64,000 bases of DNA from NCBI RefSeq assembly GCF_013302895.1, contig NZ_VJOK01000001.1, positions 3,030,012 to 3,094,011 on the forward strand, in the 5' to 3' direction. The notes below the pieces were generated by a model. It searched no databases and was not told where the DNA came from. It saw only the letters and a list, made by a program, of their open reading frames with translations. The DNA comes from Streptomyces albus subsp. chlorinus (GTDB taxonomy: Bacteria; Actinomycetota; Actinomycetes; Streptomycetales; Streptomycetaceae). The translations under genes and the position numbers were made by a program. This document shows positions 50,650-60,150 of the stretch, piece by piece (the stretch's first letter is position 1; each line of letters starts with the position of its first letter).

Positions 50650-51993
50650 TCAGTCGAGGGGGATGACCGTCACCTCGTCACCCGGCGCGAGCCGCGTGGT
50701 CTTCTCCGGGACGTCGATGAGGGCGTCCGCCTGCGCCAGGGCGGCGATCAAATGGGAATCGGCCCCGCCGACCGGGCTGACGCCGCCCAGCTCCTCCTCG
50801 TCGCCCGGCGGGGTGTATGCGCCCCGCAGGAACTGCCGCTTGCCCTCGGGGGAGGTCAGTGCGGCCTCTCCGGTCAGCCGGGCGCGCACGGTGTCGCGCT
50901 GCAGGGGCTCACGGCCCATCAGGGCGCGCAGGGCGGGCCGCACGAACAGTTCGAACGAGACGTACGCGCTGACCGGGTTGCCCGGCAGGGTGAGGATCGG
51001 GGTGCGGTCCGGTCCGATGAGGCCGAAGCCCTGCGGCTTGCCCGGCTGCATCGCCAGCTTGCGGAACTCGACCGCGTCCCGGGCGCCGTCGAGGTGTTCG
51101 TCGTCCTCCCCTCCGGGCGCGAACGCCTCCACCCGGGAGAGCGCCTCCTTGACGACGTCGTAGGCGCCGACACTGACGCCACCGCTGGTGACGATCAGGT
51201 CGGCCCGGATGAGCTGGTCCTCGATGGTGGAGCGGAGTGTCTCGGCGTCGTCGGCCACCGCCCCCACCCGGTAGGGGATGGCGCCGGCCGCGCGGGCCGC
51301 CGCTGTGAGCACATAGCTGTTGGCGTCGTGGATCTGCCCGGGGCCCAAGGCCTCTCCGGGTGCCACCAGTTCGCTCCCGGTGGAGAGCACGACGACGCGG
51401 GGGCGGGGCCGCACGGTGACGGAGCCGCGCCCGATGGCCGCCAGCAGGCCCACCTGGGTGGGGCCCAGGACAGTGCCCGCACGGAGGGCGACCGTGCCCG
51501 GCCGGACATCGCTCCCCTTGGCCCGCACGTGCTGCCGCGGAACGACCGGGCGGTGCACGCGCACCTGCCCCGTGGCGTCCTGCGGGGCGTGGCTGTGCGC
51601 CCGCATGGCGTCCACCGGGCCGCCTCCCGTCCCCCCGTCGGTCCACTCGACCGGGACGACGGCCTCGGCGCCCGGCGGCAGCGGGGCGCCGGTCATGATG
51701 CGGGCGGCCTGGCCGGAGGCGACGGTGGGCAGTCCCCCGCTGCCCGCGGCGACGTCCCCGATGACGGTGAGCACCGCGGGGAACTCCTCGCTGGCTCCCT
51801 CGACGTCCGCGGTCCGTACGGCGTAACCGTCCATCGAGCTGTTGTCGAACGGCGGGAGGGGTGCCGGGACGATGACGTCCTCGACCAGGACGCAGCCCTG
51901 CGCGTCGAGCAGGTTCAGCTCGATGGGGTCCAGCGGGCGGATGCCGCGGAGGATGTCCTCCAGGTGATCGTCGACGGACCAGGTATCGCTCAA
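50650..51993 (-). CDS. Molybdopterin molybdenumtransferase MoeA / gephyrin-like Glp
   Basis: 447 residues: PLPPFDNSSMDGYAVRTADV, GQAARIMTGAPLPPGAEAVVPVE, DANSYVLTAAARAAGA, VTSGGVSVGAYDVVKEAL and LPGNPVSAYVSFELF. It catalyses metal insertion into molybdopterin. In actinobacteria one MoeA paralogue (Glp/Glr) is encoded near sepX and binds FtsZ; the location and operon here fit that paralogue. TTG start with GAGGAG nine bases upstream. The gap to galU is three bases. Confidence 0.9.
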   Translation of the reverse strand: MSDTWSVDDHLEDILRGIRPLDPIELNLLDAQGCVLVEDVIVPAPLPPFDNSSMDGYAVRTADVEGASEEFPAVLTVIGDVAAGSGGLPTVASGQAARIMTGAPLPPGAEAVVPVEWTDGGTGGGPVDAMRAHSHAPQDATGQVRVHRPVVPRQHVRAKGSDVRPGTVALRAGTVLGPTQVGLLAAIGRGSVTVRPRPRVVVLSTGSELVAPGEALGPGQIHDANSYVLTAAARAAGAIPYRVGAVADDAETLRSTIEDQLIRADLIVTSGGVSVGAYDVVKEALSRVEAFAPGGEDDEHLDGARDAVEFRKLAMQPGKPQGFGLIGPDRTPILTLPGNPVSAYVSFELFVRPALRALMGREPLQRDTVRARLTGEAALTSPEGKRQFLRGAYTPPGDEEELGGVSPVGGADSHLIAALAQADALIDVPEKTTRLAPGDEVTVIPLD

Positions 51994-51996
51994 GAC

Positions 51997-52899
51997 CTAC
52001 ATCTCCTCGGTGACGTAACCGCGCAGCCACTCCCGGAACTCCGGGCCCAGGTCCTCACGTTCGCACGCGAGCCTGACAATGGCACGCAGGTAGTCTCCCC
52101 GGTCTCCGGTGTCATAGCGACGTCCGCTGAAGACGACACCGTGCACGGGCCCGCCCAGGGACTCGTCGGCCGAGAGGGCCTGGAGGGCGTCGGTGAGCTG
52201 GATCTCGCCGCCCCTGCCGGGCTCCGTCTTGCCGAGCACCTCGAAGACCGCCGGATCGAGCACATAGCGGCCGATGATGGCCAGGTTGCTGGGCGCCTGG
52301 TCGGCGGGGGGCTTCTCCACCAGGTCGGAGACACGGACGACGTCGCCGTCCGAGGTGGGACTGGCCGCGGCGGCGCCGTACAGGTGGATGCTCCTGGGGT
52401 CGACCTCCAGCAGCGCGATGACGCTCCCTCCGCGCTCCTCCCGCACCTCCAGCATCCGGGAGAGCAGAGGATCGCGCGGATCGATCAGATCGTCGCCCAG
52501 AAGGACGGCGAAGGGCTGGTCCCCCACGTGCGGTGCCGCGCACAGGACGGCGTGCCCCAGTCCGCGCGGGTCGCCCTGTCGGACGTAGTGCATGGTGGCC
52601 AGGTCGCTGGACTCCTGCACCCGGGCGAGCTTCCCGTCGTCGCCCTTGTCGCGCAGCACCTGTTCGAGTTCGTAGTTGCGGTCGAAGTGGTCCTCCAGGG
52701 GCCGCTTGTTGCGGCCGGTGACCATGAGCACGTCGGAGAGCCCGGCCGCCACGGCTTCCTCGACCACATACTGGATCGCCGGCTTGTCGACGACCGGGAG
52801 CATCTCCTTGGGGGTGGCCTTTGTCGCGGGCAGGAAGCGTGTGCCCAGGCCGGCGGCGGGGATGACTGCCTTGGTGATCCGGGAGCGGGGAGAAGTCAT
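51997..52899 (-). CDS. galU: UTP-glucose-1-phosphate uridylyltransferase
   Basis: 300 residues with nucleotidyltransferase signature AAGLGTRFLPATKATPKEML, VVDKPAIQYVVEEA, LLGDDLIDP and GRYVLDPAVFEVL. It makes UDP-glucose for cell-wall and trehalose synthesis. ATG at 52899; a TATGGT box six to seven bases before the ATG suggests a leaderless start. First gene of the run galU-moeA-moaC-mogA-acetyltransferase. Confidence 0.94.
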   Translation of the reverse strand: MTSPRSRITKAVIPAAGLGTRFLPATKATPKEMLPVVDKPAIQYVVEEAVAAGLSDVLMVTGRNKRPLEDHFDRNYELEQVLRDKGDDGKLARVQESSDLATMHYVRQGDPRGLGHAVLCAAPHVGDQPFAVLLGDDLIDPRDPLLSRMLEVREERGGSVIALLEVDPRSIHLYGAAAASPTSDGDVVRVSDLVEKPPADQAPSNLAIIGRYVLDPAVFEVLGKTEPGRGGEIQLTDALQALSADESLGGPVHGVVFSGRRYDTGDRGDYLRAIVRLACEREDLGPEFREWLRGYVTEEM

Positions 52900-52985
52900 G
52901 TCCCGCACCATAACCGCTGACTTGATCCGGAAGATAAGGGTCCGCATGGTTTGTTGCGTTTTGCGAACCCAGGAGGGTGGGACCA

Positions 52986-53609
52986 GTGAGGCGCGATCCG
53001 GGGAGTGCCGGACACCGTAGTAAGCGCGAGTTGCGCCGCGCTGTCCTGGCGATGAGAGGGACATTGACGCCGGATGACCTCCAGGCGGCCGCCCAGGAGC
53101 TGGCACGGCTTGTTCTCCAGCTCCCCGAGGTCGCCGCCGCCCGTACGGTCGCCGCCTATGTGTCGGTCGGTACAGAGCCGGGAACCGCTCCTCTGCTGGA
53201 GGCGCTGCGCGCACGGGGGGTGCGGGTGCTCCTGCCCGTCCTGCTGCCCGACAACGACCTCGACTGGGCCGAGTACACCGGCCCCGCGGACGTGGTCGCC
53301 GCGGGAAGGGGGCTGCGGGAACCGAACGGGAAGCGGCTCGGCCCCGACGCGGTCCTCCAGGTGGACGCACTCCTGCTGCCCGGGCTGGCCGTCGACCGGC
53401 GCGGGCTGCGGCTGGGCCGGGGTGCCGGCTGCTACGACAGAGTGCTCACCCGCCTGGCCGCCGCCGGCGCCGAGCCCCCCTGTGCGGTGCTGCTGCACGA
53501 CGGCGAGGTGGTCGAGCACATCGAGGGCGAGCGGCACGACCGTCCGGTCGGCACGGCAGTGACCCCGAGCGGAGTACACCGCCTCGGGGCCGCGGACAGG
53601 AGCGTCTGA
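52986..53609 (+). CDS. fau: 5-formyltetrahydrofolate cyclo-ligase
   Basis: 207 residues: SKRELRRAVLAMRG, TVAAYVSVGTEPGT and a C-terminal LPGLAVDRRGLRLGRGAGCYDRVL (nucleotide-binding loop). It converts 5-formyl-THF to methenyl-THF with ATP. AGGAGG lies nine bases before the GTG. Divergent from galU. Confidence 0.93.
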   Translation: MRRDPGSAGHRSKRELRRAVLAMRGTLTPDDLQAAAQELARLVLQLPEVAAARTVAAYVSVGTEPGTAPLLEALRARGVRVLLPVLLPDNDLDWAEYTGPADVVAAGRGLREPNGKRLGPDAVLQVDALLLPGLAVDRRGLRLGRGAGCYDRVLTRLAAAGAEPPCAVLLHDGEVVEHIEGERHDRPVGTAVTPSGVHRLGAADRSV

Positions 53610-53696
53610 AGCACCGGGCCGGGCGGGGCGGTGTCACCCGTCCCGCCCGGCCCGAAGAGATACCCGGAAGGCGTCCAGCAGGTGCCGGGGCGGCAC

Positions 53697-56534
53697 TCAG
53701 GGCGTGAGGGCCATCTGGTCCTCGGTCGCCTTGGAGACCGCCTTCTCGCTGTAGGGCCACTTGAGGAACTCGCCCCTGGCCCACTTGTCGGTCTGGTCGG
53801 TGTAGTGCGCGTTGTAGGCGTGCCCGGAGGCACCGGTGAGGTTGATCCACCGGGAGTTGTCCAGGTCGCTCAGGTCGACGACCATCCGCATCGACGGCAC
53901 CCAGGTCACCTCGTACCCGCCGGCCGCGTTCCAGCCCGTCGCGTTGACAGCCGCCTCGCCCCCGCCCAGGTCCCAGGGGCCGCGGTTGAGGAGCCACTGC
54001 ACGGCACCGGGCCCCTCGGTGCCGAGGGTCTGGTTCTTGAGCATCAGCCGGTGCAGCCTGCCCCAGCTCCAGGTGTTGATGTCCTTGCCGAGCTTGGAGG
54101 TCAGCTCCCAGCGCGCGTCCTTCATGGCGTGCGCCAGCAGGTCGTCACGGTTCTTGTCACCGTCTCGCCGCGCGGTCCCGCGCGTCTTCCACCACTCGCT
54201 GTCGGGCTGCTTGAGCAGCTTGCGTACAACTTCGAACCAGCGGTCGCCGCCGTCCGGCTGCGCGGTGTCGGGTGAGCGCTCACCGCACTCGCGCACCAGC
54301 CGCTCGTTGCCGTTCAGGTCGTCGACCGGGCCGGAGTCGTCGGAGGGAGCCACGTACAGGCAGTCTCCCTTGACGCGCAGCTCCTTGGGGAGCTTGTCAC
54401 CGAAGGCGAGCTTGAGCAGGTTGCGCCAGACGGCGTTGAAGTAGGCGGCCGGCGCCGAGTCGGAGTCCTGGGTGTAGTCCCAGCCCTCCAGCAGCTTCTG
54501 CGCGTCCCGTACGTACTTGTCCTTGACCTCGATCTTGAGCAGGTAGGGCACCAGCAGCTTGGCAATCTCACTGCTGTTGTCCATCTGCATGGTCTCCATG
54601 TCCTTGAGGGAGACCTTCCCGCCGTCCTTGATCTTCGACTGGATGAGGTCGTTGATCCGCTGGCTGCGCGCGCCGTACCCCCAGTCGTCGGTCAGCAGGT
54701 AGGGGTACTTCTTCCGGTCCACCACAGCCTGGTTGGCGGTCACGATGTAGCCGCGCCCGGGGTTGTACTCCCACGGCAGGGAGCGCTGGGGGATGTAGCC
54801 CTTCCACCGGTAGGCCGGGTCCCAGCCCGGCGCGGGGTAGCGCCCGTCGCCCTTGCCGCGCACCGGGATCCGGCCCGGCGCCTGATAGCCGATGTTCCCC
54901 TTGGCGTCGGCGTAGATGAGGTTCTGCGAGGGGACGGCGAACTCGCGGGCCGCCTTGCGGAACTCGGAGAAATTCGAGGCCTCGTTGAGCTTGAAGACCG
55001 CGTCCACGGTCTTCGAGGGCTCCAGGGCGGTCCACCTGAGGGAGACCGCGTAGCCGTCGCCTCTGTCGGGCGCGGCGTTGCCGACGGGTGACTTGTCGCC
55101 GACCTTGCGCAGCTCCCTGTCGCGGTCGGAGATGACCGGCCCGTTGTTGGTCTCCCGGACGGTGATGGTGCGGCTCTTCCCACCGGCGACCTTGATGGTC
55201 TCCTCGCGGGTGCGGTAGGGCACCTCCTTGCCGTCGTAGAGGTAGTGCCCGTCCTTGACCTTCTCCAGGTAGAGGTCGGTCACATCGGCGCCGAGGTTGG
55301 TCATGCCCCAGGAGATCTTCTGGTTGTGGCCGATGACCACGCCGGGCATGCCGGAGAAGGTGAAGCCGGAGACGTCGTAGGGGCAGGACTTGTCCAGCGA
55401 GCGGCAGTGCAGGCCCATCTGGTACCAGACGGAGGGCAGCTGCGGCGCCAGGTGCGGGTCGTTGGCGAGCAGCGGCTTGCCGGTCGTCGTGTACTTCCCG
55501 GCCACCACCCAGGAGTTGGAGCCGATGCCGCTGCCGTTCGGGCCGAGCAGACCGGGGACCTTCTCCAGCTTCTTGGCCACGGTGCCCATCTGGGTGCCGG
55601 CCCCCTGAGCGGCCTGACCGGCTCCCTGAGCGCCGTTCGCGGAGCCGGAGTCCCCAGGAGTCGTGGCAGCCCCTCCGGAGCCCTCAGCCGCGCCCTGACC
55701 ACCCGTGCCGGACCGGCCCGTGCCCGTCCCCGGCCCGGACCCGGTGCCGTCCGCGGCGCCCTGCGAGCCGGACGGGTCCGCCTCGGCCCCGGGATCGAAC
55801 TCCTTGGTCGACTGGTCGAGAGCGCCGTGGTCGACGATGGGCTTGTTCCGCTCGAAGGGGTACTCCGGGTACAGGTCCTCGATCTGGTCCTTGTCCAGAC
55901 GGCTGGTCATCAGCGCCCGGTCGACCTCGTCCGACATGTTGCCGCGCAGGTCCCAGGCCATCGCCTTGAGCCAGGCGACCGAGTCCACGGGGCTCCACTT
56001 GGCGGGCTGGTAGCCCTTGCCCGCCAGGTCGAGTGCCGCGTACTCGACGGACAGCGCGGAGCCCTTGTGGTCCTTGAGGTACGCGTTGACGCCGGCGGAG
56101 TAGGCCTTGAGAAAATTCTTGGTGCGGCCCGGGAGTTGCTTGTACTCCTTCTCGGCCACCCGACGCCAGCCCAGGGTGCGCAGGAAGGCGTCGGTCTCCA
56201 CCTGCTCGGCGCCGAACATCTCCGAGAGCCGCCCGGATGTCATGTGGCGGCGCACATCCATCTCCCAGAAGCGGTCCTGAGCCTGCACATACCCCTGGGC
56301 GAGGAAGAGGTCCTCGGACTTGTCGGCGTAGATCTGCGGGATGCCGTTGCCGTCCCGTTTGACACTGACCGGCGCGGAGAGGCCGCCGAGCTTGAGTGAA
56401 CCCGTCGTCTGCGGGAAGGAGTCGCGCACGGTGCTGATGCCCCAGTACGTGCCTCCGCCGACGCCTGCCAGGAACAGCAGCACGACCACGATCACGATGA
56501 GGCGGGCGCGTCGCGAGGTCTTCTTGGCGGGCAT
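53697..56534 (-). CDS. Penicillin acylase family protein with enlarged linker
   Basis: 945-residue Ntn-hydrolase precursor. An N-terminal helix (LIVIVVVLLFLAGVGGGTYWG) acts as anchor or signal. The alpha domain (SVKRDGNGIPQIYADKSEDL) is followed by about 85 Gly/Ser/Ala/Thr-rich residues, then GSGIGSNSWVVAGKYT, where self-cleavage is expected before Ser of SNSW, the new N-terminal nucleophile. The conserved beta-chain LGADVTDLYLEK and SQNLIYADAKGNIGY follow. Family members hydrolyse penicillins, acyl-homoserine lactones or lipopeptides. ATG with AAGGA upstream. Confidence 0.92.
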   Translation of the reverse strand: MPAKKTSRRARLIVIVVVLLFLAGVGGGTYWGISTVRDSFPQTTGSLKLGGLSAPVSVKRDGNGIPQIYADKSEDLFLAQGYVQAQDRFWEMDVRRHMTSGRLSEMFGAEQVETDAFLRTLGWRRVAEKEYKQLPGRTKNFLKAYSAGVNAYLKDHKGSALSVEYAALDLAGKGYQPAKWSPVDSVAWLKAMAWDLRGNMSDEVDRALMTSRLDKDQIEDLYPEYPFERNKPIVDHGALDQSTKEFDPGAEADPSGSQGAADGTGSGPGTGTGRSGTGGQGAAEGSGGAATTPGDSGSANGAQGAGQAAQGAGTQMGTVAKKLEKVPGLLGPNGSGIGSNSWVVAGKYTTTGKPLLANDPHLAPQLPSVWYQMGLHCRSLDKSCPYDVSGFTFSGMPGVVIGHNQKISWGMTNLGADVTDLYLEKVKDGHYLYDGKEVPYRTREETIKVAGGKSRTITVRETNNGPVISDRDRELRKVGDKSPVGNAAPDRGDGYAVSLRWTALEPSKTVDAVFKLNEASNFSEFRKAAREFAVPSQNLIYADAKGNIGYQAPGRIPVRGKGDGRYPAPGWDPAYRWKGYIPQRSLPWEYNPGRGYIVTANQAVVDRKKYPYLLTDDWGYGARSQRINDLIQSKIKDGGKVSLKDMETMQMDNSSEIAKLLVPYLLKIEVKDKYVRDAQKLLEGWDYTQDSDSAPAAYFNAVWRNLLKLAFGDKLPKELRVKGDCLYVAPSDDSGPVDDLNGNERLVRECGERSPDTAQPDGGDRWFEVVRKLLKQPDSEWWKTRGTARRDGDKNRDDLLAHAMKDARWELTSKLGKDINTWSWGRLHRLMLKNQTLGTEGPGAVQWLLNRGPWDLGGGEAAVNATGWNAAGGYEVTWVPSMRMVVDLSDLDNSRWINLTGASGHAYNAHYTDQTDKWARGEFLKWPYSEKAVSKATEDQMALTP

Positions 56535-56851
56535 CGCTGTCCTTCGAGGGGCAGGGTGGACCTTGACTGGGGACCGGACGGAATCGATCCGTACGGAGCA
56601 ACCATAGGCCGACCCTCCGCGCGCCCGGACAGGGAGTCGCCAACTACGGATCATCCCGGCGCCTTGTTCAAGCAATGGTAAATTGTTAGCTACCCAAACG
56701 AACTAGAGGCTCCCGGACAACTGTCCGGAAGCCACCCACAACCATGGGTGACGCGTTAAGAACACGTCAGGAAACCGTCAGGAGACCGTCAGAAACACCC
56801 CCGACGCACTCGCGCACTCAAGGAGCAAGCCCCGGGAGAGAGGACCGTGCC

Positions 56852-58360
56852 CTGACCGTCGACAGCCTCAACCAGCTACTGCTCTTCAGCGCCCTCGTTC
56901 TGCTCATCGCCGTCGTGGCCGTCCGCCTCTCCTCGCGCAGCGGGCTGCCCAGCCTGCTGGTCTACCTCGGGATAGGCGTCGCCATAGGGCAGGACGGCAT
57001 CGGCTTCGGGTTCTCCGACGCCGAACTGACCCAAGTCCTCGGCTACGCCGCCCTTGTGGTGATCCTCGCCGAGGGCGGACTCGGTACGAAGTGGCGCGAC
57101 ATCCGGCCCGCCGTCCCCGCCGCCGCCGTGCTCTCGACCTTCGGCGTGGCCGTGAGTGTCACCGTCACGGCACTCGCGGCGCACTACCTGGTCGGTCTCG
57201 ACTGGCAGGCCTCGCTCCTGATGGGCGCCGTGGTCTCCTCCACGGACGCCGCCGCCGTCTTCTCCGTCCTGCGCAGGGTGCCGCTGCCCCGGAGGCTCAC
57301 CGGTGTACTGGAGGCCGAGTCGGGCTTCAACGACGCGCCTGTCGTACTGCTGGTCGTCACCTTCTCCTCACTCGGCTCCGAACATCACACCTGGTACTTC
57401 CTGCTGGGCGAGATCGCCCTGGAACTCGCCATCGGCCTGCTGGCCGGCCTCGTGGTGGGCAAGCTCGGCGAACTGGGCATGCGCCATGTGGCCCTGCCCT
57501 CCTCGGGCCTCTACCCGATCGCCGTGCTGGCGCTGTGCGTGCTCGCCTACGCCGGGGGCGCCATGGCCCACGGCTCCGGCTTCCTGGCCGTCTACGTCGC
57601 CGCGCTCATCCTGGGCAACGGAAAACTGCCGCACCGTCCCGCTGTCCGGGGGTTCGCCGACGGCGTCGCCTGGATCGCGCAGATCGGGCTCTTCGTCCTG
57701 CTGGGGCTGCTGGTCACTCCGCACGACCTGTGGAAGGACTTCTGGCCGGCCGTGCTGATCGGCCTGGCACTCACCCTGGTCGCCCGCCCGCTGTCTGTTT
57801 TCCTCTGCCTGGAGGGGTTCAAGCTGCCCTGGCAGGACAAGGCGCTGCTCTCCTGGGCGGGACTGCGCGGTGCGGTGCCCATCGTGCTGGCGACCATCCC
57901 GATGGTCGCCGATGTCGAGGGCAGCCAGCGGATCTTCAACATCGTCTTCGTCCTGGTCGTCGTCTTCACCGTCCTCCAAGGGCCCACACTGCCCTGGCTG
58001 GCGCGCAAGCTCCGGCTGGACGAGTCCGACGAGGCGGCGGACCTGGACATCGAGTCCGCTCCGTTGGAGCGGCTGCGCGGACACTTCCTGTCGGTCTCCA
58101 TCCCGCCGTCCTCGCGGATGCACGGTGTGGAGGTCACCGAGCTGAGGCTCCCTTCGGGCGCCGCGGTCACCCTGGTGGTACGCGACGGCACGAGCTTCGT
58201 ACCGCTGCCGTCCACGGTGCTGCGGCACGGGGACGAGCTTCTGGTCGTCACCACCGACCAGGTGCGCGACGCGGCCGAACGGCGTCTGCTGTCGGTCAGC
58301 CGCGGCGGCAAGCTCGCCGGCTGGCTTGGCACCGGGGGCAGCACGGCGCTGCGGGGCTAG
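56852..58360 (+). CDS. Potassium/proton antiporter (CPA type with TrkA-C domain), CTG start
   Basis: 502 residues: twelve or so helices beginning SLNQLLLFSALVLLIAVVAV, with a VSSTDAAAVFSVLR and ESGFNDAPVVLL ion-binding region, then a C-terminal TrkA_C-like domain (LPSGAAVTLVVRDGTSFVPLPSTVLRHGDELLVV). NhaP2/CvrA-type K+/H+ exchange is likely. The protein begins TVDSLNQ at a CTG (56852) with GAGAGG upstream. An ATG at 56744 would add 36 unrelated residues including a TTA codon and is less likely. The upstream gap (56,535-56,851) includes an AT-rich segment near 56,675-56,700 that may hold promoters. Confidence 0.85.
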   Translation: MTVDSLNQLLLFSALVLLIAVVAVRLSSRSGLPSLLVYLGIGVAIGQDGIGFGFSDAELTQVLGYAALVVILAEGGLGTKWRDIRPAVPAAAVLSTFGVAVSVTVTALAAHYLVGLDWQASLLMGAVVSSTDAAAVFSVLRRVPLPRRLTGVLEAESGFNDAPVVLLVVTFSSLGSEHHTWYFLLGEIALELAIGLLAGLVVGKLGELGMRHVALPSSGLYPIAVLALCVLAYAGGAMAHGSGFLAVYVAALILGNGKLPHRPAVRGFADGVAWIAQIGLFVLLGLLVTPHDLWKDFWPAVLIGLALTLVARPLSVFLCLEGFKLPWQDKALLSWAGLRGAVPIVLATIPMVADVEGSQRIFNIVFVLVVVFTVLQGPTLPWLARKLRLDESDEAADLDIESAPLERLRGHFLSVSIPPSSRMHGVEVTELRLPSGAAVTLVVRDGTSFVPLPSTVLRHGDELLVVTTDQVRDAAERRLLSVSRGGKLAGWLGTGGSTALRG

Positions 58361-58362
58361 CG

Positions 58363-58406
58363 GCTCCCTCTGTGCACAGGACCGAGCCCCTGTGCACAGA
58401 GGGAGC
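58363..58406 (+). terminator. Terminator, 18-bp perfect stem
   Basis: GCTCCCTCTGTGCACAGG (58363-58380) and its exact complement at 58389-58406 surround an 8-base loop three bases after the antiporter stop. The next about 300 bases up to the MFS gene contain GC-rich hairpins and, near 58,530, a promoter-like TTATCCTCATACC stretch, but no gene. Confidence 0.85.
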
Positions 58407-58715
58407 GGTACCCCCTGTGCGCGAGCAGCCCGGACAGGGGCCCCTCCCGCCCCTTCGGGCGGACGGGCCCGCAGGTGGTTCCCGTGCGGGCGGGAAAGCG
58501 TGACTTCGAGGAGAACGACCTCGGCCGTTATCCTCATACCGGACAGGACAGATTTACCCCGACTCTGCCTGAAGCAGAGCTGGCGCGACCGCTCGGCGGC
58601 CAACGTCCGGACAGCCCACCCGCACCGGACCAGGTATCTACCCCGGTCCTGCGCGAGAGGACAGCTCTCGGCGCGTCATCCCGAACGCGCTACCAGGCGG
58701 CAGAAAGGCCCGGCC

Positions 58716-60083
58716 GTGGAATCCCCGGCCACCAAGAGCGACAACCACGCAGCGAGAGACCAGGCACAGCATGACCGCCGCTCCCGGCGCCCCGCCGAGC
58801 GCCCCGGATACGGGCAGCTCCTGCGCACCGAGGGAGCGTGGTCCTTCCTGCTGCCAGGATTCCTGGCACGCCAGCCCTACGCGATGCTCACCATCAGCAT
58901 CGTCCTGCTCGTCGAGCACACCACCGGCTCCTTCGGCCTCGCAGGTGCCGTCTCGGCGACCGCAGGCATCTCCATGGCGCTCATCGCACCGCAGAGCGGC
59001 AGGCTCGCCGACCGGTTCGGACAGGGTGCCGTACTGGCCCCCCAGGTGTTCCTGCACTCCCTCACCATCGGGGCGCTGATCGCCGTCGCCCTGCTGGACG
59101 CGCCTCTGTGGGCGCTGTTCGTCGCGGCGGTGCCGGCGGGCGCCACCGCCCCGCAGATCAGCCCCATGGTGCGGGCCCGGTGGGCGGCACGCCTGCAGGG
59201 GTCTCCCCTGATGAACACGGCCGCCGCTTTCGAATCGGTGACCGACGAGTTCACCTTCGTCGTCGGCCCGGTGATGGCGACCGCACTGTGCACCGGTGCG
59301 CATCCCGCCGCGGGTCTCGCCGCGGAGGCCGGGATCTCACTCGTGGGCGGCCTGGTCTTCGCCGCGCAGCGCCGCACCCAGCCCGCCCCGGCACGCGCCA
59401 AGGGCGCGGACTCCGCCCGGACGGGCACCCGCCAGGAGGACGACCGGGCGACGTCCGCGCTGGCCGTACCGGGCGCGCGGGTGCTTGTCGCGGCGGTGCT
59501 GGGCATCGGCATGGTCTTCGGCGGCATGCAGGTCTCGCTCACCGCGTTCACCGAGTCGATCGGCCGGCCCGGTATCAACGGTGTGATGTACGGCGTCTTC
59601 GCCGGAGGCAACATGCTGGCGGCCGTCGCCGTGGGCGCCATCCGGTGGAAGCGGGGCCCGCAGACCCGGCTGCTGACCGCGTACCCGGCGCTGGTACTGG
59701 CCGCCGCCCTGACGGCGGTCGCCGCGCAACTGGGCCCGTGGGCGGTCCTGCTGGGCGCGCTCGGTGCGCTGACAGGGCTGTGCGTGGCGCCCTGCATGAT
59801 CACCTGCTTCACGCTGATCGAGACGCTGGTACCGGCCGGTGCCCGTACGGAGGCCTTCACCTGGCTGACGGGCGCGATCGCGCTGGGACAGGCGGTCGGT
59901 TCCACGGTGGCGGGACAGCTGGCCGACCGCTCCGGCGCCGGCACCGGCTTCTTCGCCCCAGTGGCGGGCACGGGTCTCGCTCTGCTGGTGCTGCTCGCCT
60001 TCCGAAAGGCCCTGCACCCGTCACACGGCGGAGTGGTCGCGGCACGTGGGCTCGGTCACCGAACGACGGTCCCAGTGGACTGA
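58716..60083 (+). CDS. MFS transporter
   Basis: 455 residues, twelve predicted helices. The first pair contains LIAPQSGRLADRFGQGAVLAP, a divergent MFS loop-2 motif (G-x3-D-R-x-G). A hydrophilic loop with TGTRQEDDRATS separates the halves. Substrate unknown. AAAGG precedes a GTG seven bases later. Confidence 0.88.
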   Translation: MESPATKSDNHAARDQAQHDRRSRRPAERPGYGQLLRTEGAWSFLLPGFLARQPYAMLTISIVLLVEHTTGSFGLAGAVSATAGISMALIAPQSGRLADRFGQGAVLAPQVFLHSLTIGALIAVALLDAPLWALFVAAVPAGATAPQISPMVRARWAARLQGSPLMNTAAAFESVTDEFTFVVGPVMATALCTGAHPAAGLAAEAGISLVGGLVFAAQRRTQPAPARAKGADSARTGTRQEDDRATSALAVPGARVLVAAVLGIGMVFGGMQVSLTAFTESIGRPGINGVMYGVFAGGNMLAAVAVGAIRWKRGPQTRLLTAYPALVLAAALTAVAAQLGPWAVLLGALGALTGLCVAPCMITCFTLIETLVPAGARTEAFTWLTGAIALGQAVGSTVAGQLADRSGAGTGFFAPVAGTGLALLVLLAFRKALHPSHGGVVAARGLGHRTTVPVD

Positions 60084-60150
60084 CGCGCGGGAATGCTGCA
60101 CTATGGAGCGTTGTTAGCACTCAACAAGTGAGAGTGCCAGGAGGAAGAAC

